DNA of 7,986 nt from Caryophanales bacterium UBA6331 (GTDB lineage: Bacteria > Bacillota_I > Bacilli_A > RF39 > UBA660), in assembly GCA_002438065.1 (NCBI GenBank), contig DJSP01000079.1:1-7986 (forward strand), written 5' to 3'. The notes beneath the pieces were generated by a model that saw only the letters and a program-made list of their open reading frames with translations, was not told where the DNA came from and did no database searches. The position numbers were made by a program, and so were the translations under genes. This document shows positions 1 to 6,884 of this stretch, in pieces. Positions within the stretch are counted from its first letter, which is position 1; each line of letters starts with the position of its first letter.

Positions 1-760
1 AAATATAGTTGTTAATTATGAACCACAAACTATTGCTCAAACAATTACTAACTTAAATTTTATCGAAAATGGTTTAGAACAAGATGATACAGTTGATAAA
101 AACATAAGATATGTTGGAGCAAGTCCAAAAAACTATATCACATTTAACAATGAATCATGGAGAATAATCGGAGTGTTTAACGTGTATAACACTGAAACAA
201 CCCAAAATGAAGATTTAGTAAAAATAGTTAGAAATGAAATTGTAACAAATAAAGAATATAATTCAGATAGTTTAAATGGTTGGGAAAACGCTTCTTTAAA
301 TAAAATGTTAAATGAAGAATATTATTCTAATATTATATCTAAGGAATTAATTGCAAACGTATCATGGAATATAGGAAAAATAAATTCAAGTAATATTACA
401 GCATTAGAATCATATAATCAGGAAAGAACTCAAGATATTTGAAATGGTAAAATTGGTTTAATTTATCCTAGTGATTATGGCTATGCTTCAACTGACTCTT
501 AATGTAGAAAAATGATTAGTTCAACGACATCCTATTGTAAGAACAATAATTGGATACATATTAATAATAAAACATATTGGACTATAACAAGTTCCTCTAC
601 AAACGCAACAAATGCTATAAGAATAGTTGCTGCTTCTGGTATTCATAATGATAATGTTATAGCAAACTATGCAGGTGCTAGACCAACTTTATTCTTAAAA
701 TCAACTATCCAAATACTAGAGGGTGATGGTTCATCAAACAATCCTTACATTATTAATTAG
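1..760 (+). pseudogene. C-terminal part of a large surface/adhesin-like protein, broken by two in-frame stops; 5' end lies before the window
   Basis: One frame (codons starting at 2, 5, 8...) runs without a frameshift from the window edge to the TAG at 758-760. It is interrupted only by TGA at 440-442 and TAA at 500-502. The translation matches a domain I recognise from secreted or surface proteins of uncultured gut Firmicutes: D-D-T-V-D-K-N-x-R-Y-V-G-A then N-E-S-W-R-I-I-G-V-F near codons 28-58, then N-G-K-I-G-L-I-Y-P-S-D-Y-G-Y right after the TGA, then G-A-R-P-T-L-F-L-K and the closing G-D-G-S-S-N-N-P-Y-I-I. The TGA sits where the family normally has Trp (W-N-G-K), so TGG to TGA is the simplest change. 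The TAA just precedes a conserved Cys. The downstream piece (ATG at 512) has no convincing ribosome binding site, so it is probably not expressed alone. The function of the intact domain is not known to me; a surface role is inferred from the family. Confidence 0.8.
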
Positions 761-812
761 CTAAGAAATTATCATTACTTTAAATAATCATATAATAATT
801 AATTTTTATATT

Positions 813-834
813 GAGTGTTATTCACTCTTTTTTT
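813..834 (+). terminator. Rho-independent terminator after the surface-protein pseudogene
   Basis: GAGTG (813-817), loop TTATT, CACTC (823-827), then seven T (828-834). The stem is only 5 bp but perfect, with a proper T-tract, and it lies between the pseudogene stop and the ATPase ribosome binding site. A TATAAT box at 791-796 lies just upstream but has no good -35. A TTGAGT (811-816), 17 nt, TAATAT (834-839) pair overlaps the hairpin and is the best, still weak, candidate promoter for the ATPase. Confidence 0.6.
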
Positions 835-876
835 AATATTTTTAAACCTTCTTCATATATTTAATTGGAGGAAACA

Positions 877-3414
877 ATGACTGGACTAAGTAATGAAGAA
901 GTAGTTAAAAGTAGAGAAAAATATGGTAGTAATGAAGTTGTAAATAAAAATAAGAATACTTTTTTAAAGTTGTTAATTGAATCTTTAGGGGATCCAATGA
1001 TTAGAATACTTTTAATAGTTTTAGTTATTAAATTAGTGTTCATATTTGCGGATGAAAGTTGGTTTGAGACACTTGGGATATTTATAGCAATATTTTTTGC
1101 AACATTAATTAGTACTTTAAGTGAATATGGTTCTAATAAAGCTTTTAATAGACTATTTAAAGAAAATAATATAAAAGAATGCAAAGTTAAAAGAGATAAT
1201 AATTTAAAAATTATTAAAATTAATGAGGTAGTTGTAGGTGATATTATTTATTTAAATGGTGGAGATTATGTCCCAGCAGATGGAGTATTAATTGATGGAG
1301 AAATATCTTTAGATGAAGCTAGTATTAGTGGAGAAAGTAAGGATATTCAAAAGAAAATAAACGATAAAATTTTTAAAGGAACAACAGTAACAAGTGGAGA
1401 AGCCATTATGAAGGTTACTTTAGTCGGTGAAAATACAATGCATGGTGCTATAACTATGGAATTATCTGATGTAAGTGAAAATAGTCCTTTAAAAACAAGA
1501 CTTACACATTTAGCAAAAATAATTAGTACAATAGGTTATATAGGAGCTTTTTTAGTATTTTTTTCTTATTTATTTTCAGTTATTGTTATTGCTAATAAGT
1601 TTAATTTAAATTTAATTGTTAAATTTGTTAGTAATATTCCTCAGCTAATAAATCACATAATTTATGCTACTACCTTAGCAGTTACAATTATTGTTGTTTC
1701 AGTTCCCGAAGGATTACCATTAATGGTTGCACTTGTTCTTTCAACTAATATGAAAAAGATGATTAAAAAGAATGTGTTAGTTAAAAAGATGGTTGGAATA
1801 GAAACAGCTGGCTCCTTAAACGTGCTATTATCTGATAAAACAGGAACTCTAACTAATGGAAAATTGTCACTTTATGGAGTAGTTACTCTTGAAAATAAAA
1901 TGTTTAATGATGAAATTGAGATAACTAAGTATAGTGAGTACTATAGGTTAGTAGGAAATGCCTGTGTTTTAAATAATGATGCAATAGTTAGTGAAAATAA
2001 TATTATTAATGGTAATGCGACTGATAAAGCGATAATTAGATTTTTTTCTTACAAGCCAGTTGATAAAATAATTAGAAAAGAAGCATTTAGTAGTGATAAA
2101 AAGTATTCTAGTGTAGAAACTAAAGAATATGTATATTATAAAGGTGCACCTGATGTAATTATTCCAAGATGTAAATATAGTTTTTTTACTAAAAAAGAAT
2201 TAATAGATAAAAATAGAATTAATAATATTGTTTCAAGATATATGAATAAAGGATTTAGAATTATTGCTCTTGCTTATAAAAGTAAAGTATCAGATGATTT
2301 AATTTATTTAGGATGTATTTTACTTAAAGATGAAATAAGAAAAGAAGCTAAAAATGGAGTTAAATTAATAAAAAGTGCTGGTGTTAATTTAATAATGGTT
2401 ACAGGAGATTCTTTAGATACTGCTATGTATATTGGTAGAGAACTTGATTTATATAAATATGGTGATGTTTGTCTAACTAGTTCTGATTTGAGTCTAATGA
2501 GTGATGATGAATTAAAAGCTCTAGCAAACAGGCTTAAAATAGTTGCACGAGCAAAACCTACTGATAAGAGTAGGTTAGTTAGAATATTTAAAGAATTAAA
2601 TTTAGTTGTTGGTATGACTGGTGATGGAATTAATGATGCCGCGGCTTTAAAAAAATGCGACGTTGGTTTTGCTATGGGTAGTGGTGCTGATGTTGCCAAA
2701 GAAGCAGCTGATATCGTTATTCTTGATGATAATATAAGTTCAATTAGTATGGCTATTTTATTTGGCAGAACTATTTTTAAAAATATAAGAAAATTTATTA
2801 TATTTCAGTTAACTGTTAATATTTGTGCGATGAGTTTATCAATTATTGGACCTTTTATTGGAATAAGTACACCTGTAACAGTTATGCAAATGCTTTGGAT
2901 AAATATGATCATGGATTCTTTAGCCTCCTTAGCGTTTGCTTATGAAAATCCAAGTTTAGAATATATGAATGAAAAACCAAAGAGTAAAAATGAACATATA
3001 ATTAATAAATATATGTATGGAGAAATAATAATAACAGGTTTATATTCTAGTTTATTATGTATTTTATTTTTAAAGTTACCAATATTTAGAGAGTTAATAA
3101 GATTTGATATTGATAATAAATATTTTTTAACCGCATTCTTTACCTTATTTGTGTTCATTGGAATATTTAATGCTTTTAACGCAAGAACTAGTAGATTAAA
3201 TTTATTTTCCAATATATTAAGTAATAAGGTATTTATATTTGTTTTCCTAATAGTTGCTATAATTCAAATATATTTTATATATTATGGTGGTATTTTATTT
3301 AGAACGTATGGATTAACATTAAAAGAATTATTAATATGTTTAGGACTTGCTTTTACAGTTATTCCTTTTGATTTATTAAGAAAATATTTAATAGGAAGTA
3401 AAGACTACGTTTAA
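877..3414 (+). CDS. Calcium-transporting P-type ATPase, type IIB (PMCA-like)
   Basis: An 845-residue ATP-driven cation pump of the cytoplasmic membrane that most likely exports Ca2+. Start ATG 877 is chosen because GGAGG (867-871) lies just upstream; a TTG at 865 would overlap that site. Order of parts: M1/M2 (about 42-82), actuator loop with S-G-E-S at 151-154 (TGES in most pumps), M3/M4 with P-E-G-L-P at 277-281, phosphorylation motif D-K-T-G-T-L-T with D320, nucleotide domain with K-G-A-P at 422-425, M-V-T-G-D at 507-511, hinge T-G-D-G-I-N-D at 581-587, then M5-M10. Ion-site residues include E278 in M4, N648 in M5, and N676 and D680 in M6. A651 occupies the M5 position where SERCA has a second-site Glu, which fits the single-site PMCA class. 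There is no calmodulin-binding tail, as expected in bacteria. The stop codon directly abuts the convergent gene. The exact ion is inferred from the family; Mn2+ is possible. Confidence 0.93.
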   Translation: MTGLSNEEVVKSREKYGSNEVVNKNKNTFLKLLIESLGDPMIRILLIVLVIKLVFIFADESWFETLGIFIAIFFATLISTLSEYGSNKAFNRLFKENNIKECKVKRDNNLKIIKINEVVVGDIIYLNGGDYVPADGVLIDGEISLDEASISGESKDIQKKINDKIFKGTTVTSGEAIMKVTLVGENTMHGAITMELSDVSENSPLKTRLTHLAKIISTIGYIGAFLVFFSYLFSVIVIANKFNLNLIVKFVSNIPQLINHIIYATTLAVTIIVVSVPEGLPLMVALVLSTNMKKMIKKNVLVKKMVGIETAGSLNVLLSDKTGTLTNGKLSLYGVVTLENKMFNDEIEITKYSEYYRLVGNACVLNNDAIVSENNIINGNATDKAIIRFFSYKPVDKIIRKEAFSSDKKYSSVETKEYVYYKGAPDVIIPRCKYSFFTKKELIDKNRINNIVSRYMNKGFRIIALAYKSKVSDDLIYLGCILLKDEIRKEAKNGVKLIKSAGVNLIMVTGDSLDTAMYIGRELDLYKYGDVCLTSSDLSLMSDDELKALANRLKIVARAKPTDKSRLVRIFKELNLVVGMTGDGINDAAALKKCDVGFAMGSGADVAKEAADIVILDDNISSISMAILFGRTIFKNIRKFIIFQLTVNICAMSLSIIGPFIGISTPVTVMQMLWINMIMDSLASLAFAYENPSLEYMNEKPKSKNEHIINKYMYGEIIITGLYSSLLCILFLKLPIFRELIRFDIDNKYFLTAFFTLFVFIGIFNAFNARTSRLNLFSNILSNKVFIFVFLIVAIIQIYFIYYGGILFRTYGLTLKELLICLGLAFTVIPFDLLRKYLIGSKDYV

Positions 3415-3909
3415 TTATTTAATATAACCATTTTGAACTATTCTTGTATCGTTTACTATAATGAAGGAACTATCATCTATTTTAGAGATAGTTTCTTTTA
3501 ATTCATTTAATCTTAATTTTTCAATTTCTATTATAAGTAAGTGTTTATTATCTTCAGTTTTAATAGAAGTTATACCAAAGTTTTTATCTTTAAACTTTTT
3601 AATTTTATCTTTAGTTATCTTGCTTGATATAACATTTACAGTTAGATGTCCTTTAATGTATTTAGAAGAGATAAAAGTTCCAATATAAGTACCAGTTGCA
3701 TATCCTAGGGCATAAGATATTGGAATAAATACTGAATTTATTTCCATAGATAAAGCTGTTCTAGCTGCATAAAACCAGATGATAAGTTCAAAGAAAGATA
3801 TTATAAAAGAAGTAATTCTCTTTTCTTTAAAAATATAAAAAGTTTTAACTGTTCCTAATGTAACATCTATAATTCTAGCTGCAAATATTTTAAGACATAA
3901 TAATATCAT
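3415..3909 (-). CDS. UPF0316 (YebE-like) membrane protein, DUF5698 + DUF2179
   Basis: A 164-residue protein with three predicted membrane segments (about 2-21, 31-52 and 57-80) followed by a cytoplasmic domain (about 86-160). The N-terminal part shows the UPF0316 pattern: F-A-A-R-I-I-D-V-T-L-G-T near 9-20, F-F-E-L-I-I-W near 39-45 and Y-A-L-G-Y-A-T-G-T-Y-I-G near 66-77. The C-terminal part fits DUF2179, ending in S-F-I-I-V-N-D-T-R-I-V. Length agrees with the family. Bacillus subtilis YebE belongs here; its biochemical role is not established. The start is supported by AAAGAGGT just upstream (3916-3922 on the plus strand). It is convergent with the Ca2+ ATPase, with stop codons touching, and divergent from the spore-coat operon. 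I found no good promoter for it. A 16-nt direct repeat lies at both ends of the gene. Confidence 0.85.
   Translation of the reverse strand: MILLCLKIFAARIIDVTLGTVKTFYIFKEKRITSFIISFFELIIWFYAARTALSMEINSVFIPISYALGYATGTYIGTFISSKYIKGHLTVNVISSKITKDKIKKFKDKNFGITSIKTEDNKHLLIIEIEKLRLNELKETISKIDDSSFIIVNDTRIVQNGYIK
3419..3434. repeat. Direct repeat copy 1 (16 nt), in the last codons of the YebE-like gene
   Basis: TTAATATAACCATTTT is identical to positions 3945-3960. The two copies lie 526 nt apart and bracket the minus-strand gene. Flanking bases differ immediately on both sides. Confidence 0.7.
3468..3499 (+). terminator. Possible terminator for the ATPase gene, lying inside the 3' end of the opposing gene
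   Basis: AACTATC (3468-3474) pairs with GATAGTT (3487-3493). After a one-base bulge, TCTA (3476-3479) pairs with TAGA (3483-3486) around a TTT loop. TTTCTTTT follows on the plus strand. Because the two convergent genes leave no gap, any ATPase terminator has to sit in coding sequence. The hairpin also encodes part of the YebE-like C terminus, so it may be coincidental. Confidence 0.35.
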
Positions 3910-3944
3910 AATTGTACCTCTTTTTTATTATGGTCTAAATTAAA

Positions 3945-3960
3945 TTAATATAACCATTTT
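3945..3960. repeat. Direct repeat copy 2 (16 nt), in the divergent intergenic region
   Basis: Exact copy of 3419-3434, placed upstream of the YebE-like start and upstream of the spore-coat operon. In such AT-rich DNA a chance 16-nt match is possible, but the position at both gene boundaries is notable. Confidence 0.7.
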
Positions 3961-3979
3961 TAATAATAAACATAGACTA
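3953..3979 (+). promoter_or_regulatory. Candidate sporulation-sigma (SigK/SigE-like) promoter for the cotJ operon
   Basis: AC at 3953-3954, a 16-nt spacer, then CATAGACTA at 3971-3979 fits the B. subtilis SigK pattern AC-N16/17-CATANNNTA. The box is one mismatch from the SigE -10 CATACANT, but no good SigE -35 lies at 14-15 nt. B. subtilis cotJ is SigE-dependent. Caveat: a start about 6-8 nt downstream would fall at or inside the ribosome binding site (3984-3990), leaving a very short leader. Confidence 0.3.
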
Positions 3980-3994
3980 TTTTAGGAGGTTAGT

Positions 3995-4408
3995 ATGTTA
4001 TTTAATTTAGAGAATGAGGATTTTTTAAAGAACTATTTTAATTTAGATAGAGATGATGTTCTTAATCCAGATGAAGGTCTAGTTTTAGGTAATTTATTTT
4101 TAGATGAATATATTCCTTATAAAGATTATAAACCTTATAAGATTAAACCTACTTGTGATAAAGATGCTATGCTTTTAAAGATTAGAGAATATTGTTTTGC
4201 TATTGATGATTTAAATTTAAAACTTGATTTAGAGCCTAATAATAAGAAATTATATGATTTATTTAAGGTTTATAATGAAAGATTAAAAGTATTAGTTAAG
4301 GATTATGAAGAAAAATATGAGGTTTTAAATTTAAATGATGATTTAAAGGGTAGATATACTTGGTATAGTGGCGCATGGCCTTGGGAAGGAGAGAATAAGA
4401 ATGTTTAA
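3995..4408 (+). CDS. Spore coat protein: CotJA-like and CotJB parts fused in one polypeptide
   Basis: 137 residues, started by ATG 3995 after a near-perfect AGGAGGT (3984-3990). Residues about 22-50 carry the CotJA signature: N-P-D-E-G-L-V-L-G-N-L-F followed by E-Y-I-P-Y-K and K-P-Y-K. Residues about 57-132 match CotJB: M-L-L-K-I-R-E-Y, then A-I-D-D-L-N-L-K-L-D, L-Y-D-L-F-K-V-Y-N-E-R, and the closing A-W-P-W-E at 127-131. In B. subtilis these are two separate proteins of roughly 80-90 residues. Here one frame holds both, with the CotJA part shortened. CotJA, CotJB and CotJC form part of the spore coat, and CotJA and CotJC are known to interact. The gene overlaps cotJC by 8 nt, consistent with an operon. 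There are two Cys (54, 67) and no membrane segment. The CotJB assignment is firm; the CotJA part is shorter and slightly less certain. Confidence 0.85.
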   Translation: MLFNLENEDFLKNYFNLDRDDVLNPDEGLVLGNLFLDEYIPYKDYKPYKIKPTCDKDAMLLKIREYCFAIDDLNLKLDLEPNNKKLYDLFKVYNERLKVLVKDYEEKYEVLNLNDDLKGRYTWYSGAWPWEGENKNV

Positions 4409-4955
4409 GTATAAAAAGATGCTTCCTTTTCCAATTAATTTAAAGAAAAAAGATATTAAGATGGCTAAATATTTAATTACCCAATATGGAGGAGCAAATG
4501 GGGAATTAGGCGCTGCTTTAAGATATTTTAGTCAGAAATTTTCCATGCCAACTGATGAAGGAAGGGCACTTTTAAATGATATTGCAACTGAAGAGTTTGG
4601 ACATGCGGAAATGATTTGTGTAATGGTTCATCAATTACTAGATGGAGCTACTAAAGAAGAATTAGAAGCAAATGGATTAACAAGCACTTTTGTAGAAAAT
4701 GGTTGCGGTATTTATCCAATTAATTCCAATGGGGTGCCATTTACAGTTAGTTATTTTGCATCAGTAGGAGATGCAGTTGCAGATTTAGCAGAAGATATGG
4801 CTGCTGAAGAAAAAGCAAGAGTTACTTATGAACATTTAATAGATATTGCAAAAGATTCAGAGTTAATAAATATTTTATTATTTTTAAGACAAAGAGAAAT
4901 TGTTCATTATAATAGATTTAAGAAATTATATGAAAAATATAAATATAATAAATAA
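4401..4955 (+). CDS. cotJC: Spore coat protein CotJC, manganese-catalase family
   Basis: 184 residues, close to the roughly 189 of B. subtilis CotJC. It is a ferritin-like di-manganese fold deposited in the spore coat, thought to decompose H2O2. Motifs: A-K-Y-L-I-T-Q-Y-G-G-A-N-G-E-L at 22-36, A-T-E-E-F-G-H-A-E-M at 62-71, G-V-P-F-T near 111-115, A-A-E-E-K-A-R at 134-140 and R-E-I-V-H at 165-169. The five metal ligands of the Lactobacillus plantarum enzyme (E35, E66, H69, E148, H181) map by motif and spacing to E35, E65, H68, E136 and H169, so it is probably catalytically competent. Start ATG 4401 is chosen over 4368 because AAGGAG (4386-4391) is well placed and the protein then begins like CotJC (M-F-K-Y-K-K-M-L-P-F). 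Its start overlaps the end of the CotJA/B gene by 8 nt, suggesting translational coupling. Confidence 0.95.
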   Translation: MFKYKKMLPFPINLKKKDIKMAKYLITQYGGANGELGAALRYFSQKFSMPTDEGRALLNDIATEEFGHAEMICVMVHQLLDGATKEELEANGLTSTFVENGCGIYPINSNGVPFTVSYFASVGDAVADLAEDMAAEEKARVTYEHLIDIAKDSELINILLFLRQREIVHYNRFKKLYEKYKYNK

Positions 4956-4979
4956 AGATTACTGATATGGTAATCTTTT
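4954..4979 (+). terminator. Terminator of the cotJ operon
   Basis: AAAGATTAC (4954-4962), loop TGATATG, GTAATCTTT (4970-4978), then one more T. A perfect 9-bp stem begins inside the cotJC stop codon. The T-run is short and partly in the stem. The octamer TGATATGG occurs at 4963-4970 and again at 4979-4986. Confidence 0.65.
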
Positions 4980-4992
4980 GATATGGAAAAAT

Positions 4993-5022
4993 TTTGCTTT
5001 TGTTTAAAAATAATGATATATT
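4993..5022 (+). promoter_or_regulatory. Extended -10 promoter of the envelope operon
   Basis: TTGCTT (4993-4998), an 18-nt spacer, TATATT (5017-5022), preceded by TG at 5014-5015 in the TGN extended -10 arrangement. The predicted start near 5029 leaves a short leader with the AAGAGGAGAAG ribosome binding site (5034-5044) before GTG 5051, and argues against translation starting at TTG 4994. Confidence 0.5.
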
Positions 5023-5050
5023 TTTATTAACAAGAAGAGGAGAAGTATTT

Positions 5051-5362
5051 GTGAAATTAATTTGTTTATTTATTCCTAGCATGTTTGCTAGTAATATCCA
5101 TATTAATAAATTAAAAGTTAAAGATAAAAAAGAAAAGATTAAACTATATTTAATGTACACTTTTTTAATAAATATGTTTATATTTATAATTTTAAATTTT
5201 TATTGTAAAGATTCTCATATTTTATTTAATAGTGATTTAATAACTATTAGTTTTATTATGAAATTTATGATATTATCCTTAATTTTATCTATCTTATTAC
5301 CATTAATATATGTATTTATCAATAAGAATGTTGAAATTAAATTAGTTAGGAGAAGCAAATGA
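5051..5362 (+). CDS. Small membrane protein of unknown function, coupled to the phosphoglycerol transferase gene
   Basis: 103 residues with GTG start 5051, chosen because AAGAGGAGAAG (5034-5044) lies just upstream and because the longer reading from TTG 4994 would overlap the promoter. It has a short hydrophobic N terminus (about 3-15, containing I-C-L-F-I-P-S), a basic stretch with K-V-K-D-K-K-E-K-I-K (22-31), and two clear membrane segments (about 34-51 and 67-90), ending in a basic tail (L-V-R-R-S-K). The last codon and stop overlap the next start as ATGA (5359-5362), so the two genes are very likely co-translated. I do not recognise a named family. Position and topology suggest an accessory to the neighbouring envelope enzyme, for example in assembly or substrate delivery; this is inference. 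The coding reality is supported by the ribosome binding site, promoter and coupling. Confidence 0.75.
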   Translation: MKLICLFIPSMFASNIHINKLKVKDKKEKIKLYLMYTFLINMFIFIILNFYCKDSHILFNSDLITISFIMKFMILSLILSILLPLIYVFINKNVEIKLVRRSK

Positions 5363-6867
5363 AAAAACGTAACATGATTATTAATTATATCCTCCTTTTT
5401 TTAGGTATTTTCTTTTTTAGTGTAACTTTATGGGCTAAAGCTAATTGTGCATTTGAATCTTTTGATGAAATTCTTTATACGATAACTTCTCCCTTAGCAG
5501 GAACTGGAAATGGAATGATACTAAAGTTTATTCTTATTAATATTGGAATTCCTGTTTTATTTATATTAGTTGTAATTGGTATTATAAAACTAAGAAATAA
5601 CTATGATTTAATCGTTAAGATAAAATTATTTAAGAGGAACATTAAATTTAATATGTTCCATTTTAAGTTTGATAAGTTATTTAAATATGTTCCAATATTT
5701 CTATTTATTATTTCTTTTTGGTTTATGGGAACTAAGTTATACTTTTTTAAATTTATAAGTTATCAATTTAAAAAATCTAATTTTATTGAAATAAATTATG
5801 TAAGTCCAAAGAATGTAAATATCGAATTTCCTGAAAAAAAGAGAAATTTAATTTATATTTATTTGGAATCTATGGAAATGACTTATACTGATAAAGATAG
5901 CGGAGGAAGTTTCGACAAGAACTATATCCCTGAATTATCTAGTTTGGCAAAAAAGAATGTTAATTTTTCTAATACGGATAATTTAGGCGGAGCTTATGTT
6001 GCAGGAGCATCAACTTGGACAATTGCGGCAATGGTTGCCCAGACTACTGGACTACCTTTAAAAACACCTTTTAATGGCAACTTACTCCTTAATTATTATA
6101 ATGAGATTGTACCAGGAGCATATTCTTTAGGCGAAATATTAGAGAATAATGGATATAAAAATTATATCATGTTTGGCTCAGATGCTGCATTTGCTGGTAG
6201 AAATGTATATTACAAGAATCATGGTAACTATAAAATTTATGATTATTATAGTGCAATGGATGATGGAATTATTGATAAAGATTATTTTGTTTTTTGGGGT
6301 ATAGAAGATGAGAAACTATTTAGTTATGCTAAAAAAGAACTAAAAAAGATTTCTAAAAATAATGAGCCATTTAATTTTACTTTGTTAACAGTTGATACTC
6401 ATTTTATGGATGGCTATACAAGTGATTTTTGTAAAGAAGTAAGTGATAATATTTATTTAAATGCGGTTGCTTGCTCAAGTTATCAAGTTAATGAATTTAT
6501 TAAGTGGTTACAAAAACAAAGTTTTTATGATAATACGACAATTGTTATTGTAGGAGATCATTTAAGTATGAATAATTATTCTTTTGATAATATTCCAGAT
6601 AATAATAGAACAGTTTTTAATACCTTTATAAATAGTAATGCAAGTACAAAGAGTGCAAATAATAGAATATTTTCAACAATGGATTATTTTCCAACAACTA
6701 TTGCTGCGCTAGGTGCGACAATTGAAGGAGATAGATTAGGGCTTGGTACTAACTTATTTAGTGAAGAGAAAACCTTAATTGAAGAATATGGCCTAGAATA
6801 TGTAGATACAGAACTAGATAAAAATTCTAAATATTATAATGAATGTATAATAAATAAAAAGTGTTAA
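5359..6867 (+). CDS. Membrane-anchored phosphoglycerol transferase, LTA synthase/OpgB (MdoB)-like, sulfatase fold
   Basis: 502 residues of the alkaline phosphatase/sulfatase superfamily. Three N-terminal membrane segments (about 9-28, 54-78, 110-130) anchor a catalytic domain outside the membrane (about 160-475). Motifs: N-L-I-Y-I-Y-L-E-S at 163-171 (metal ligand E170), G-A-S-T-W-T-I-A-A-M-V-A at 216-227 with likely nucleophile T221, G-L-P-L at 231-234, T-V-D-T-H at 344-348 (H348), and V-G-D-H at 398-401 (D400, H401). The T-W-T-I-A and G-x-P-L pattern resembles E. coli OpgB more than LtaS, and there are three membrane spans rather than the five of LtaS. The family moves glycerol phosphate from phosphatidylglycerol to a polysaccharide or lipid acceptor; the acceptor here cannot be told. 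AGGAG (5348-5352) precedes the start, which overlaps the small membrane protein by 4 nt. I see no clear terminator before the next gene, so read-through is possible. Confidence 0.9.
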   Translation: MKKRNMIINYILLFLGIFFFSVTLWAKANCAFESFDEILYTITSPLAGTGNGMILKFILINIGIPVLFILVVIGIIKLRNNYDLIVKIKLFKRNIKFNMFHFKFDKLFKYVPIFLFIISFWFMGTKLYFFKFISYQFKKSNFIEINYVSPKNVNIEFPEKKRNLIYIYLESMEMTYTDKDSGGSFDKNYIPELSSLAKKNVNFSNTDNLGGAYVAGASTWTIAAMVAQTTGLPLKTPFNGNLLLNYYNEIVPGAYSLGEILENNGYKNYIMFGSDAAFAGRNVYYKNHGNYKIYDYYSAMDDGIIDKDYFVFWGIEDEKLFSYAKKELKKISKNNEPFNFTLLTVDTHFMDGYTSDFCKEVSDNIYLNAVACSSYQVNEFIKWLQKQSFYDNTTIVIVGDHLSMNNYSFDNIPDNNRTVFNTFINSNASTKSANNRIFSTMDYFPTTIAALGATIEGDRLGLGTNLFSEEKTLIEEYGLEYVDTELDKNSKYYNECIINKKC

Positions 6868-6884
6868 AAAATAATATAGATTTT

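Noticed and set aside
440..442. TGA read as Trp (alternative code 4)
   Set aside because: All Trp codons I checked in the intact genes are TGG and none of those genes has an in-frame TGA before its end. The TAA at 500-502 would break this gene in any case. The TGA at 5360-5362 is not decisive, since read-through would add only about a dozen codons.
761..876. Metal-sensing riboswitch before the Ca2+ ATPase
   Set aside because: The gap is only 116 nt, contains the previous gene's terminator, and shows no conserved riboswitch core.
861..1184. Minus-strand open frame within the ATPase gene
   Set aside because: Shadow of the ATPase coding sequence; no ribosome binding site and no recognisable protein.
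2304..2699. Minus-strand open frame opposite the ATPase catalytic region
   Set aside because: Lies across conserved ATPase motifs and is a by-product of their codon use.
2940..3212. Minus-strand open frame near the ATPase 3' end
   Set aside because: Antisense shadow of membrane-segment codons without start signals.
3461..3688. Plus-strand open frame inside the YebE-like gene
   Set aside because: Antisense to a gene with good family match; no ribosome binding site.
4994..5050. Longer N terminus of the small membrane protein from TTG 4994
   Set aside because: It would overlap the extended -10 promoter and the ribosome binding site, and lacks its own site; GTG 5051 fits better.
4918..5160. 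Minus-strand open frame across the cotJC terminator and envelope promoter
   Set aside because: Covers a terminator, a promoter and the start of the small membrane protein; no supporting signals.
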